From Rhodothermales bacterium (GTDB lineage Bacteria; Bacteroidota; Rhodothermia; Rhodothermales; VXPQ01), in assembly GCA_028283985.1 (NCBI GenBank), contig JANQSQ010000392.1:1-16826 (forward strand): a stretch of DNA of 16,826 nucleotides, given 5' to 3'. Each line of letters opens with the position of its first letter. Position 1 is the first letter of the stretch. Shown here piece after piece: positions 1 through 7,636 of this stretch. The translations under genes and the position numbers were made by a program. The notes under the pieces are model-generated. The model saw only the letters and a list, made by a program, of their open reading frames with translations. It ran no database searches and was not told the origin of the DNA.

Positions 1-82
1 GTGAACGGTGACAAGGGTTACCTTCGCCTTGGATGCAGGCAGTGGATTCTGCACGATTGTTTTGACATGGGTCTCGTTGGTA

Positions 83-119
83 TTGATTGTGCCGGAACAA
101 GGTCGCAACATTACACCTT
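83..119 (-). repeat. Left copy of a 37-bp inverted repeat flanking the RM block
   Basis: Read on the minus strand this copy starts AAGGTGTAATG and continues CCTTGTTCCG and then AATCAA. The copy at 7637-7673 reads the same on the plus strand. I count 31 of 37 identical positions by hand; a weaker match (GGAA plus three unmatched bases) continues inward. The two copies face each other and enclose every gene from 233 to 7594. CAAGGT and ACCTTG inside this copy can pair as a hairpin. No target-site duplication is visible outside either copy. It could be the end of a mobile island or a dispersed regulatory repeat. Confidence 0.6.
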
Positions 120-232
120 GTTTTCCACGAGAAGCTGTCTGATCGAACCGAACCGTTTCTCCATTTCGATATTCGAAAAAGCATCATCACCGATGAGACT
201 CTCTTTATGTTTCGGTCAAAGTGCAGGAACAG

Positions 233-1408
233 TTAAATCAGTGCGTCTCGCCACCAATTGAGCAGTACGCCGCGAGTAATGTAGTGAAAACAATGAAGAT
301 TAATGGGTGTGTCTTTCCGCATCCAGGTTCCGCCATACGAAGACGAGGCAATACCTGCCGGGACTTCTGGCGGATGTGAATCTGTGCCAATAAAATCTGG
401 GGGTTGAAGCATTGGAGCGGGAAATGGTTTTCCTTCATGTAGAGATCGTGAACGATATTTGTAAACCTTGGCGAGCACCTTCTTCAATCCAGTATTCGTC
501 CATTTGACTTGAAGCTGCTCGTGGTCTGGTCTGCGGTCTGGCTCATCCGGCATAAAACGCCTCGTAAAGTCGATGAATTTCTTGGTTGAGCCAAGCGTGG
601 GCGAGATAAACTCGGCTACCCTACGAACGTGTTCAGCATCGCCATATTCTTCAAGATATTTTGCAAGATCCGGTTTAGATTCTCTGAGCCGTTCCTCATG
701 ACTGACCTCGGTTGAGTAAACATCGTTTGCGGCTGTCTCAAGGGCAGAAATAAACAGTAGCCAAGCGGAATTCGGTTCGGATTCTGCAATCCAAAGAGCG
801 TTTTGGTAAGATCTGCATGCACGAATTAGGCTGATATAGCGATTGGGCTTGATTCGGGGAATTGATCTCAATATTGTTAACTTATCCATTGAACGCTTAC
901 CCACAACTTCCGGAAGGATCAATCGATGAGATCGGACGCGAACAACGGGTTTGGATTCGTAATGCCACTCGTAGGGTTGTCCATATGGATCTTGGCCGGG
1001 TTTGAATTCGCGTGACATGCCACCCGCCTGTATTCGAACTCCGAGAGCAACCGAGGCAAGTGCTGCAATTTCGTCAATCCAGAATCCACCGTGGTAAAGC
1101 GATTCGTCCTTCTTGGACATGTCAGGACGATAGTCGGGCAAGTGTATCGCAACTCTCAAGATAATCGGAGCATTGATGATGCCGGGACCTTCGGGAAATG
1201 GAATGGTGTTTAGAAAACCGTAGGGACCAAAGCCCTCAGAAAAATTACCAGTGAAACTTGAATCAGAGTAAAGTGGATACTCAACAACAGAAACATTGTG
1301 GAGTTCTGATTCTTCGCACCAGAGCCAGTTAAGTTGGGAAGAGAGTACGGTTTTTGTCTCGGCGTGCAGCAAGGATTGCATGTCACCAGATTGGGAGGGT
1401 TTAGTCAT
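233..1408 (-). CDS. HEPN-like protein (Apea-like), putative RNase
   Basis: 391 residues starting at ATG 1408; no strong ribosome site is seen. The C-terminal half is helical and carries R319-x4-H324 (RSRSLHEG), followed by GKPF, the RxxxxH signature of HEPN ribonucleases and of Apea-like HEPN proteins. The N-terminal part (about 1-180) has no motif I recognise and may be a sensor or partner-binding region. There is no signal peptide or membrane segment, so a cytoplasmic protein is expected. It is the last gene of the minus-strand run, separated from the preceding HEPN gene by a 334-bp gap that may be an insertion. Known HEPN proteins near restriction systems cut RNA to halt phage growth; that role here is inferred from the motif and context. 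Confidence 0.65.
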   Translation of the reverse strand: MTKPSQSGDMQSLLHAETKTVLSSQLNWLWCEESELHNVSVVEYPLYSDSSFTGNFSEGFGPYGFLNTIPFPEGPGIINAPIILRVAIHLPDYRPDMSKKDESLYHGGFWIDEIAALASVALGVRIQAGGMSREFKPGQDPYGQPYEWHYESKPVVRVRSHRLILPEVVGKRSMDKLTILRSIPRIKPNRYISLIRACRSYQNALWIAESEPNSAWLLFISALETAANDVYSTEVSHEERLRESKPDLAKYLEEYGDAEHVRRVAEFISPTLGSTKKFIDFTRRFMPDEPDRRPDHEQLQVKWTNTGLKKVLAKVYKYRSRSLHEGKPFPAPMLQPPDFIGTDSHPPEVPAGIASSSYGGTWMRKDTPINLHCFHYITRGVLLNWWRDALI

Positions 1409-1482
1409 TTTTATCTGGATCGGCTATACGATTTTTCTTTTAGGATTGCGTCTTATCAGGCCGAGCAAGTTTTATCGTCTTG

Positions 1483-1727
1483 GCGGTGTCCTGAAAACTG
1501 TGTAAGGGCTCATCCGTACATATAGTTTCAGCAAGAGGCAAGGCCGGTGATCCCATTTACAGACAGCAGGCAAGCGCGCTCTCGGGGGGGTAACACCCAT
1601 CTCGATTAATCCGCCACACGATCCATCGGGCTGCAAGCGTGACAATCCTCGAAAAAATTGCAGTAGAAGGCGTACAGATAAAAACAAAAATCGTTCGATC
1701 CGGAGGTTCCTCGGTAATTGACACCGC
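1483..1727. mobile_element. Possible small insertion with GCGGTGTC terminal inverted repeats
   Basis: GCGGTGTC at 1483-1490 is exactly inverted as GACACCGC at 1720-1727. The left end continues CTGAAAACTGTGTAA, which resembles ends of IS256-type (mutator) elements as I remember them; the right end matches it only loosely beyond the 8 bp. The 245-bp span almost fills the gap between two co-oriented genes and holds no transposase. It could be a MITE, an IS remnant, or chance. Confidence 0.3.
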
Positions 1728-1740
1728 GAGTCACACCCAT
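1606..1740 (-). CDS. Possible 44-residue Cys- and aromatic-rich small protein
   Basis: The ATG at 1740 lies two bases after the stop codon of the upstream HEPN-like gene, and an AGGAGG Shine-Dalgarno, formed by the last two Arg codons of that gene, sits at ideal distance (AGGAGGTAAAAATG). The product would be 44 residues with a dense Phe/Tyr/Cys stretch (FCFYLYAFYC) and a second Cys pair (CHAC). I recognise no family. The case for it is the ribosome site and tight coupling. The case against is that it lies almost wholly inside a possible 245-bp insertion and that its composition is odd. Confidence 0.35.
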   Translation of the reverse strand: MGVTRGVNYRGTSGSNDFCFYLYAFYCNFFEDCHACSPMDRVAD

Positions 1741-1742
1741 TT

Positions 1743-2570
1743 TTACCTCCTTCCCGCCACACTGGCAAGGGCTGCCTTCAGGACTTGGAAGCAAACTTTG
1801 GCAGTGTGCTCATCCGGTGTGAACCCTGAAATCATCTGTTCATAGGGGTGGATGTAATTTCGGAAATCGCGCAACCCGTGACTGAATTTCTTAATGTCGA
1901 GCTTCAAGACACCGACCTCGCAAGCAACATCTATCAACTGGGCGAGGCTCCATTCGTGGAAGGGTTTCGGCGAATCGTTCTTTGCCTTTGGCGTCGCTTT
2001 TGCTTGGTTGAATCTGGCTGGAGTTGTCTGAGCCGCCCCAAGCAGAACTGCCTCCAAGACACTACCACAGAGAAAAATGACCGACAAATGCGCACCGGCA
2101 CCGAGCGCTACCCGGGCCTCATTCAGCCTTGCCTCGATGATCGACACGACCTGCGGATCGATTGGCAACTTTTGGATATGTGGAATGATAAACTCACGAT
2201 TCAGGAACTCGTCTTCCGTCTGGACAGGCATGGGGGCAACGGATTGTCCGGTCAAACGCCCGACGATTCCTCGCGCTTTTTCAAGGACAATTTTATCTAT
2301 GTCCTTGCCATTGAGTTCACAGTAAGCCTCGTAGGAATCCAGCATTTCCGAGAGCACGGTTCCCACCAACCCATCGGGTTCAACTCTCCAGAAAGCACGG
2401 AGCTTCTTGGCCTTGGATGATTCGAAATGATATTTATGTCCGTGGATATCGACGTTGTGCCGTCTGAAGAACTCGCCAAACGTGGGGTTGGTGAAATCGA
2501 GGACATAGCCTCCGTCCATATCGAACAGCTTTTCGAAATAGCGCTTCTCGTTGTCCGTTAAGGAACTCAT
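1743..2570 (-). CDS. HEPN-like protein coupled to hsdS
   Basis: 275 residues. Its ATG overlaps the hsdS stop (ATGA), with GGAGG about 8 nt upstream inside hsdS, so it is translationally coupled to the specificity subunit. The C-terminal domain (about 145-270) is helical and ends in LRDFRNYIHPYEQ, giving R237-x3-H241 and R234-x6-H241; R-x-x-R-N-x-x-H-P is common in HEPN-fold proteins found in type I loci. The N-terminal 130 residues (YFEKLF, FFRRHNVDI) carry no motif I recognise. Placement after hsdS suggests it acts with the RM complex, perhaps as an RNase effector or accessory factor. That role is inferred. Confidence 0.65.
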   Translation of the reverse strand: MSSLTDNEKRYFEKLFDMDGGYVLDFTNPTFGEFFRRHNVDIHGHKYHFESSKAKKLRAFWRVEPDGLVGTVLSEMLDSYEAYCELNGKDIDKIVLEKARGIVGRLTGQSVAPMPVQTEDEFLNREFIIPHIQKLPIDPQVVSIIEARLNEARVALGAGAHLSVIFLCGSVLEAVLLGAAQTTPARFNQAKATPKAKNDSPKPFHEWSLAQLIDVACEVGVLKLDIKKFSHGLRDFRNYIHPYEQMISGFTPDEHTAKVCFQVLKAALASVAGRR

Positions 2571-4231
2571 ACCATAGCCTCCACCGCCTTCGCGACCTCG
2601 TGGAGGCGGATTTCGCCGGAAATGAGCTTTGGAAGAAGGATATCCCGGATCTTCACAAGGATCCGGCTCTCGTAAACATTCTTCCTGATGCAGTCGTCTA
2701 TAAGGCCAATTTGGCTTTCAAAACGGGCAACGATCTCTGGTGTCGGCTCGACGGCACTCAGGGTCTCGAATTGTCTCTTGTTGATTGCGCCAAAAACCGT
2801 CCCGCTGTGTTCGTACTGCTTCAATTCCTGCTGTATTGCCCATGCCGAATAGTAGGTGAAGGAGCGTGCTCCCGACCTGTGACGGAAAACCGCAACTCCT
2901 CGTCCAGCGCAGCACCTCTCCCAAGCCATGTTGATATCGCCAACTGGTGCCCTAACACTAACCAGCGTATCTCCAGGCTCGGCGATTCGAGTAGGAGCAG
3001 TGCAGAACTTCCGATTCTCCGGATACCGGAAACCGAAGTCAGTCCGGCCCTGAAAGAATGGTAAGCCCTCACCATCTTCGTTGTAGGTGCTGCCTGGAGG
3101 AGACTGTCCCATGGTCAGATTAAAGCACTCTACCAGTGTCTTCACCTCCCACCCCTCCGGCACCTCCCCCAATTCCGACTCCACCAGCCGATCCGGAAAA
3201 AGACCATAGAGATGTGCCGGAAGGCCCGGCAGCGATTCGCTGGGGCGCCAACGACCTTCCATTTTGGCCCGAACCGGCTCGAAATCGACAAACCACGACT
3301 TGAACAGCGCCTGCGCCATTACCTCCAGCGTCTCGTTCATCCGCTGGTTCAGTTCGATCTTGTCGTCCAGCGTACCCAATATATGGGCGATGGTCCGTTG
3401 CTCGGGGAGAGGAGGGAGGCGAAGACGAATTTTCTTTAGGACTGACCCTGAGATTTCTCGAAAAGTCGAGCCTGAAGCGTGGCGCTCTAATGTTTCGGTG
3501 TTGTTCTTCAGCCAGTAGTAAATGAACTCAGAGCATGTATCCTCGTCGGTCACAAGACAGCGAAAGCCTTGGTTTGTAGTGATGGGATTCGCTGCGATGG
3601 CTACGTATCCAATCGGGGCCCGCGTCGATAATAGCACGGTGCTAGTCGGGACCAGTTTCGCAGAACAACTATCAAATCCCTTTTGAGACAGATTTCGTGA
3701 GCCTCGTGAAATATATCGGTCATGAACTCCGGAAAGATCTTTTGGAGTCAGCCAAGGGATTTCTCCATTGAAGTTGTCCGGGTCTTTGGTCGATGGTGTA
3801 CTACCACCCACGATTTCAGCAATTTCGCCAATCGCCACCTCGCACCAATCGCTCGACGAGGCCCCACCATCCCCGCCCGCTGCATTCTGAATTACCACAT
3901 ACCCCCGTTCAATCTCCCTATGAAAACGTTCCGGCAACCGCGCCCAATCGCGCGCCTCGACAAGGAAGGGGAGCGTGGAATCATGGAGCGCTTCCGTGAA
4001 ATCGGCTAACGGACCGATCGGAACCTCTTGCAGGCCCGGCGCCCGCAGCACAAGGTCCAGGTCGCTTCCGTCATGACTCTCGCCGTTCACACGGCTACCA
4101 TAAGCCCATACCTCGATTCCAGGCAGATGTTCGCACACCAGAGCCTCCAGTTTCTCTTGATGCCTGGGCGATAGATGCAACCGGTCTGCTCGACCGACAG
4201 CGGATGATTGTCCGGCGCCTGGGTCAGTCAT
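2567..4231 (-). CDS. hsdS: Type I specificity subunit HsdS with N-terminal MNT nucleotidyltransferase domain
   Basis: 554 residues, about 120 longer than an ordinary HsdS. Residues 1-115 are a minimal nucleotidyltransferase: G45-S46 in YGSRVNG, then S56-D57-L-D59, the GSxxxG...DxD signature. The third catalytic Asp, expected in a V-D-x-x-D-W context, is Glu (V91-E92-A-R-D-W). A Gly/Ser linker (116-127, NAAGGDGGASSS) leads to a complete HsdS: target-recognition domain 1 about 129-300, the conserved LPPLPEQRTIA segment and central helix, domain 2 about 350-490 (GEVPEGWEV at its start), and a closing helix with LLPKLISGEI. The start overlaps the HEPN gene by 8 nt. HsdS directs the HsdM complex to a bipartite DNA site. 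The MNT domain belongs to the MntA/HI0073-type antitoxin family, whose usual partner is the adjacent HEPN protein. No frameshift separates the two parts. Confidence 0.88.
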   Translation of the reverse strand: MTDPGAGQSSAVGRADRLHLSPRHQEKLEALVCEHLPGIEVWAYGSRVNGESHDGSDLDLVLRAPGLQEVPIGPLADFTEALHDSTLPFLVEARDWARLPERFHREIERGYVVIQNAAGGDGGASSSDWCEVAIGEIAEIVGGSTPSTKDPDNFNGEIPWLTPKDLSGVHDRYISRGSRNLSQKGFDSCSAKLVPTSTVLLSTRAPIGYVAIAANPITTNQGFRCLVTDEDTCSEFIYYWLKNNTETLERHASGSTFREISGSVLKKIRLRLPPLPEQRTIAHILGTLDDKIELNQRMNETLEVMAQALFKSWFVDFEPVRAKMEGRWRPSESLPGLPAHLYGLFPDRLVESELGEVPEGWEVKTLVECFNLTMGQSPPGSTYNEDGEGLPFFQGRTDFGFRYPENRKFCTAPTRIAEPGDTLVSVRAPVGDINMAWERCCAGRGVAVFRHRSGARSFTYYSAWAIQQELKQYEHSGTVFGAINKRQFETLSAVEPTPEIVARFESQIGLIDDCIRKNVYESRILVKIRDILLPKLISGEIRLHEVAKAVEAMV

Positions 4232-4646
4232 CGTTCAATTCCTCAACGGCGGTGGCCAGCGCCCTGGCGTCTTTGATAAGGTCTGGAAGAAGTTCCAGGG
4301 TCGATTTCTCGAATGCCTCGCTGCGGTCATTTCCCGTGTGGTTCCGGTTGTCTCGATATTCCAGCCAACGCTCACAGGCATCTGCGGGGATCAAACTATA
4401 TTTGGCGGCGTGGCGGAAGGTATTTCTGAAGGTAAGGCGATCAGCCTGTCGGTTACTGGCGAACCACGGGCGAAGGCGTTTTTTCAGTAGCTTGCCGCTT
4501 TGCTCCAGCACCAATTCAAACTTTTCGATGCAGATATTGCAGTACATGTCGTAGACGGTATCCTCCGGACTACTGCGATTGAGCGCATCGGACATGGATT
4601 CCAGCGTGTCGATGCAGCGTCTCAGATAGGCCGTGTCGATATTCAT
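4224..4646 (-). CDS. HI0074/HepT-like HEPN protein, partner of the MNT domain
   Basis: 140 residues, all helical, the usual size for the nucleotidyltransferase substrate-binding (HI0074/HepT) HEPN family. The segment from RWLEYRDNRN to LLPDLIKDARAL matches that family as I remember it. Members typically read RNxTAHDYG here (R-x4-H-x-Y); this protein has R101-N-H-T-G-N106-D-R108, so the aligned catalytic His is Asn and the AMPylated Tyr is Arg. A shifted R98-x4-H103 is still present. The gene lies 19 nt after hsdM and overlaps hsdS by 8 nt, so it is co-expressed with both. In the known HepT/MntA pair the HEPN protein is an RNase toxin silenced by AMPylation from MntA. Whether this copy is active is open. 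Confidence 0.8.
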   Translation of the reverse strand: MNIDTAYLRRCIDTLESMSDALNRSSPEDTVYDMYCNICIEKFELVLEQSGKLLKKRLRPWFASNRQADRLTFRNTFRHAAKYSLIPADACERWLEYRDNRNHTGNDRSEAFEKSTLELLPDLIKDARALATAVEELNDD

Positions 4647-4665
4647 GACAAGCGTCAGGGCAATC

Positions 4666-6225
4666 CTACACGAACCCCAGCGATTTCAGATTCTCCGTGA
4701 TCGCAGCGTCCAGCCGCGCCCCCTCCGCCTGCTGTTCGCGCAATTTCCCCACAAGCCGCTGCATCTTTTCCTCGAACGGCTCGCTATCCTCCGGCTGCGG
4801 TTCCACGCCCACATACCGACCGGGCGTCAGCACATGGCTATGCTTCCGCACTTCTTCCAGCGTGGTGCTCTTGCAAAAGCCGGGTGCGTCTTCATAGTCC
4901 CGTCCTTCGCGCCAGGCGTGATAGGTATTCGCGATACGGTCGATATCCTCATCCGTAAGCTCCCGGTGGGTGCGATCCGTCATGCGCCCCAGCTTGCGGG
5001 CGTCTACGAATAGGATTTCGCCGCGCCGGTCCCGGAATTTCCGGTTGCCGCTGCCGTCCCGGTCGCGCGAGAGAAACCACAGGCAGGCAGGTATCTGGGT
5101 CGAGTAGAAAAGCTGACCCGGCAACGCTACCATGCAATCCACCAGATTCTCCTCGACCAGGTTCTTCCGGATATCGCCCTCGCCGGACTGGCCCGACGAC
5201 ATGGAGCCGTTTGCCAGCACGAAACCGGCCATGCCTTCGGGCGCAAGATGATGAACCATGTGCTGTACCCAGGCGAAGTTGGCGTTACCCTTGGGCGGAG
5301 TGCCGTATTGCCATCGCTGGTCGTCGACAAGCCGCTCGCCGCCCCAAGTGGAGACATTGAACGGGGGATTAGCCAGAATATAATCGGCCTTGAGGTCCGG
5401 ATGGCGGTCGTTGTGGAACGTGTCGCCGTGCGCGATCTGTCCCTCGATGCCCCGGATAGCAAGGTTCATTTTGGCGAGCCGCCAGGTCGTATGGTTCGAC
5501 TCCTGACCGTAGATACTGATGTCGCCTTGCGCCCTGCCGCCGTTGCCGTTGCCGCTGGCGTGAGCGTTGATGAACTCGATCGACTGTACGAACATACCGG
5601 ACGAGCCACAGCACGGGTCGTATACACGGCCCCGGTACGGCTCTATCATTTCGACCAATAACTTGACCACGCAGCGCGGCGTGTAGAACTCGCCGCCCTT
5701 CTTGCCCTCGGCGCTGGCGAACTGCGACAGGAAGTACTCGTAGACCCGGCCCAGTACGTCCCTGGAACGGGATTCGGCGTCGCCCACCCGGATATTGCTG
5801 ACGAGGTCGACGAGCTGGCCGAGCCGCTGCTTGTCGAGCGCTTGCCGGGCGTAGTCCTTGGGCAGCACATCCTTGAGCGCCGGGTTGACGCGCTCGATGC
5901 CCGACATGGCGTCGTCCACAATCTGTCCGATGGCGGGCTGCCTTGCCCCGGCCCTGAGCTTTTCCCACCGCGCTTCGGGCGGCACCCAGAAAATATTCTC
6001 GGCGAGGTATTCGTCTCGATCCTCGGCTGCCTCTTTACCCCATTCCTCAAGGATCGCGGTGTGGCGTTCTTCGAACGCGTCGGAGATATACTTCAGGAAG
6101 ATGAGTCCGAGAACGACATGCTTGTACTCGGCGGCGTCCATGGAGCCGCGGAGCGTATTGGCCATTTCCCAGAGTTCCGCCTCGTAGCCGACGGTCGCGC
6201 CGCTGTCGTTGTTTCGCCGGGCCAT
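4666..6225 (-). CDS. hsdM: Type I restriction-modification DNA methylase subunit HsdM
   Basis: 519 residues, normal length. The N-terminal HsdM helical domain (about 10-150) includes LRGSMDAAEYKHVVLGLIFL. The catalytic domain follows, with GEFYTP at about 178-183, the SAM-binding motif DPCCGSSGMF at about 203-212, and the N6-adenine methylase motif ILANPPFN at about 283-290. It methylates adenine in the site chosen by HsdS as an M2S complex. It starts the run of genes hsdM, HEPN, MNT-hsdS, HEPN2. The start at 6225 has only a weak GGA ribosome site, and a large inverted repeat lies 15 bp upstream. No HsdR gene is in the window. Confidence 0.95.
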   Translation of the reverse strand: MARRNNDSGATVGYEAELWEMANTLRGSMDAAEYKHVVLGLIFLKYISDAFEERHTAILEEWGKEAAEDRDEYLAENIFWVPPEARWEKLRAGARQPAIGQIVDDAMSGIERVNPALKDVLPKDYARQALDKQRLGQLVDLVSNIRVGDAESRSRDVLGRVYEYFLSQFASAEGKKGGEFYTPRCVVKLLVEMIEPYRGRVYDPCCGSSGMFVQSIEFINAHASGNGNGGRAQGDISIYGQESNHTTWRLAKMNLAIRGIEGQIAHGDTFHNDRHPDLKADYILANPPFNVSTWGGERLVDDQRWQYGTPPKGNANFAWVQHMVHHLAPEGMAGFVLANGSMSSGQSGEGDIRKNLVEENLVDCMVALPGQLFYSTQIPACLWFLSRDRDGSGNRKFRDRRGEILFVDARKLGRMTDRTHRELTDEDIDRIANTYHAWREGRDYEDAPGFCKSTTLEEVRKHSHVLTPGRYVGVEPQPEDSEPFEEKMQRLVGKLREQQAEGARLDAAITENLKSLGFV

Positions 6226-6239
6226 TCCGTTTCAGGACA

Positions 6240-6273
6240 TTCGTACATCGTAGAACCGATTCGATGATACGAA
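6240..6273 (-). promoter_or_regulatory. Inverted repeat just upstream of the hsdM ribosome site
   Basis: TTCGTACATCG at 6240-6250 pairs with CGATGATACGAA at 6262-6273: an 11-bp match with one bulged base around an 11-nt loop. It ends 15 bp before the hsdM ATG, beside the weak ribosome site. It could be an operator or an RNA hairpin that limits methylase translation. No controller-protein gene is nearby. Confidence 0.4.
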
Positions 6274-6418
6274 GAACCCGGCAGATTTGCAGGTCGGGTT
6301 CACACAGCCGAAAGTCGAACGCCACCGGGCCAACCCCCTACACCATCTACCCGCCACACGAACTCCCCGCCCCTGTCGTGCATCCGTAACAGATCCAAAA
6401 CAGTGCGGAGGATAAGGA

Positions 6419-7594
6419 TCAAGCATCCGGGACGGATTCGTCGGCGTCCAGATCGGCGAAAACGGCGTCGCCGCGAGATTTCAGTTCCTGATTCAGGCGG
6501 GCCAGCGGTTCAGAAAATGCCTGCTCCAGCTTGATAATGTGCTTACACAGCCACTCGATCCTCGCCGGCCAGTTCTCTTCGTTGAACCCGTCGTACGGGT
6601 GCGAGTAGCAGATTCGACTCGCCGTCTTGTCGTACAGCCGTTGCCACTGGAGTTCCACGCCAAACCGCTCTTCGATTTCCTGCCGCTTCCGTTCGAGTTG
6701 TTCGAAGATCCATTTGTTCTCAGCAACCTGCGAACGATTCAGATAAAGCTCTACGCGTGCCTCGTTCTTGTTAAAGATCAGGTTGTACGTGCAGCGGGAG
6801 ACACCGGTAGCACTGGCCAGCCAGTGGTGTTTGGACGGACTGATGTTCGCATACCGCGCTACGCCTCGCCTTCGGAGTTCCTCCAACATCCTCGTCCAGA
6901 ATGCCATCCGCATCTCCTCAAGGCGCTTCTGGGCGCCCTTTACCGATTTCTCCTCGGATTCCTTCGCCGCCATCCCGATCATATAATCTGCCGCCTCTGG
7001 CACCGGGATGATCTGCTGCAGGTCGATCAGAACCTCCTCATCCAAGCTGTATGGCAACACCCGAAAGCACTGTGCTTGGACCCCGTGCCCGATCAGCCAG
7101 AGCACGGTCGCTGTGACCTCCTTGCGGAAGTTGGCCGCGACCAGTATCAGCCGCTGTTCATTACCCGCGTTTAGCACCGTGTCGTCGAGGTCTTCAACGT
7201 CGAGGAATTCGATCAGGTTAGTCACGGCGTCCTGGCCGTCAAAGCACCGGTCGAGATAGTTCTGGTAGATTTTGACAATCTCGGCCTTCTTCAGGGTGGA
7301 GCAATAGGCAACATATTTGAGTGCCTGCCACACGACATCGCGGCCCGAATCGTCGAGCTTGTTCTCGATGACCACCAACCGGCCCTCCTTGTCCAGGGCG
7401 AGGAGATCGAGGCGCTCGCGTGTGTCCGCAAAGCCGTCAAACTCCTTCTGGACGATGAGGAGTTCTTCACCCAGTACACCCGGCATGCCAACGATCCATT
7501 CCTGAAGATGGTCTCGTTCGCGAAAATCCAGATCGGAAAAGCGCCTTTTTTTAAGGCGGACGAGGCGATTCTCGGAGATGTCTACTTTGAACAT
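6419..7594 (-). CDS. DUF4268-type protein with PD-(D/E)XK nuclease core
   Basis: 391 residues from ATG 7594. The frame stays open 25 codons further (to a TTG at 7669), but that extension would run into the flanking inverted repeat, and MFKVDISENRLVRL looks like the natural N-terminus. Residues 40-95 hold a PD-(D/E)XK core: E44, D63 in RLDLLALD, E77-N-K79 in VVIENKLDD, and Q90 in the following helix (QALKY), the layout of NucS-like and restriction-type nucleases. The C-terminal half (about 220-380) matches what I recall of DUF4268, with FNKNEARVELYLNR and an ERFGVELQWQRL segment. It reads toward hsdM with a 193-bp gap, so it probably belongs to the same locus. With no HsdR present, it is the only DNA-nuclease candidate of this block. 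Family call fairly sure; role inferred. Confidence 0.75.
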   Translation of the reverse strand: MFKVDISENRLVRLKKRRFSDLDFRERDHLQEWIVGMPGVLGEELLIVQKEFDGFADTRERLDLLALDKEGRLVVIENKLDDSGRDVVWQALKYVAYCSTLKKAEIVKIYQNYLDRCFDGQDAVTNLIEFLDVEDLDDTVLNAGNEQRLILVAANFRKEVTATVLWLIGHGVQAQCFRVLPYSLDEEVLIDLQQIIPVPEAADYMIGMAAKESEEKSVKGAQKRLEEMRMAFWTRMLEELRRRGVARYANISPSKHHWLASATGVSRCTYNLIFNKNEARVELYLNRSQVAENKWIFEQLERKRQEIEERFGVELQWQRLYDKTASRICYSHPYDGFNEENWPARIEWLCKHIIKLEQAFSEPLARLNQELKSRGDAVFADLDADESVPDA

Positions 7595-7636
7595 CAGGGG
7601 TGGTCCGGGTTGATTGCACAGATTTCGGCGGAATTT

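Noticed and set aside
1..111. Minus-strand frame open to the window edge, ATG at 111 overlapping a stop as TAATG
   Set aside because: The start lies inside the 37-bp repeat, only 37 codons are visible, and no family is recognisable; the upstream frame ending there has no proper start.
1..261. Plus-strand 86-codon ORF
   Set aside because: It overlaps the HEPN gene end and the repeat, and its composition is not protein-like.
1848..2420. Plus-strand 190-codon ORF
   Set aside because: It lies wholly antisense to the HEPN-like gene at 1743-2570, which has operon context and a motif; it is a shadow.
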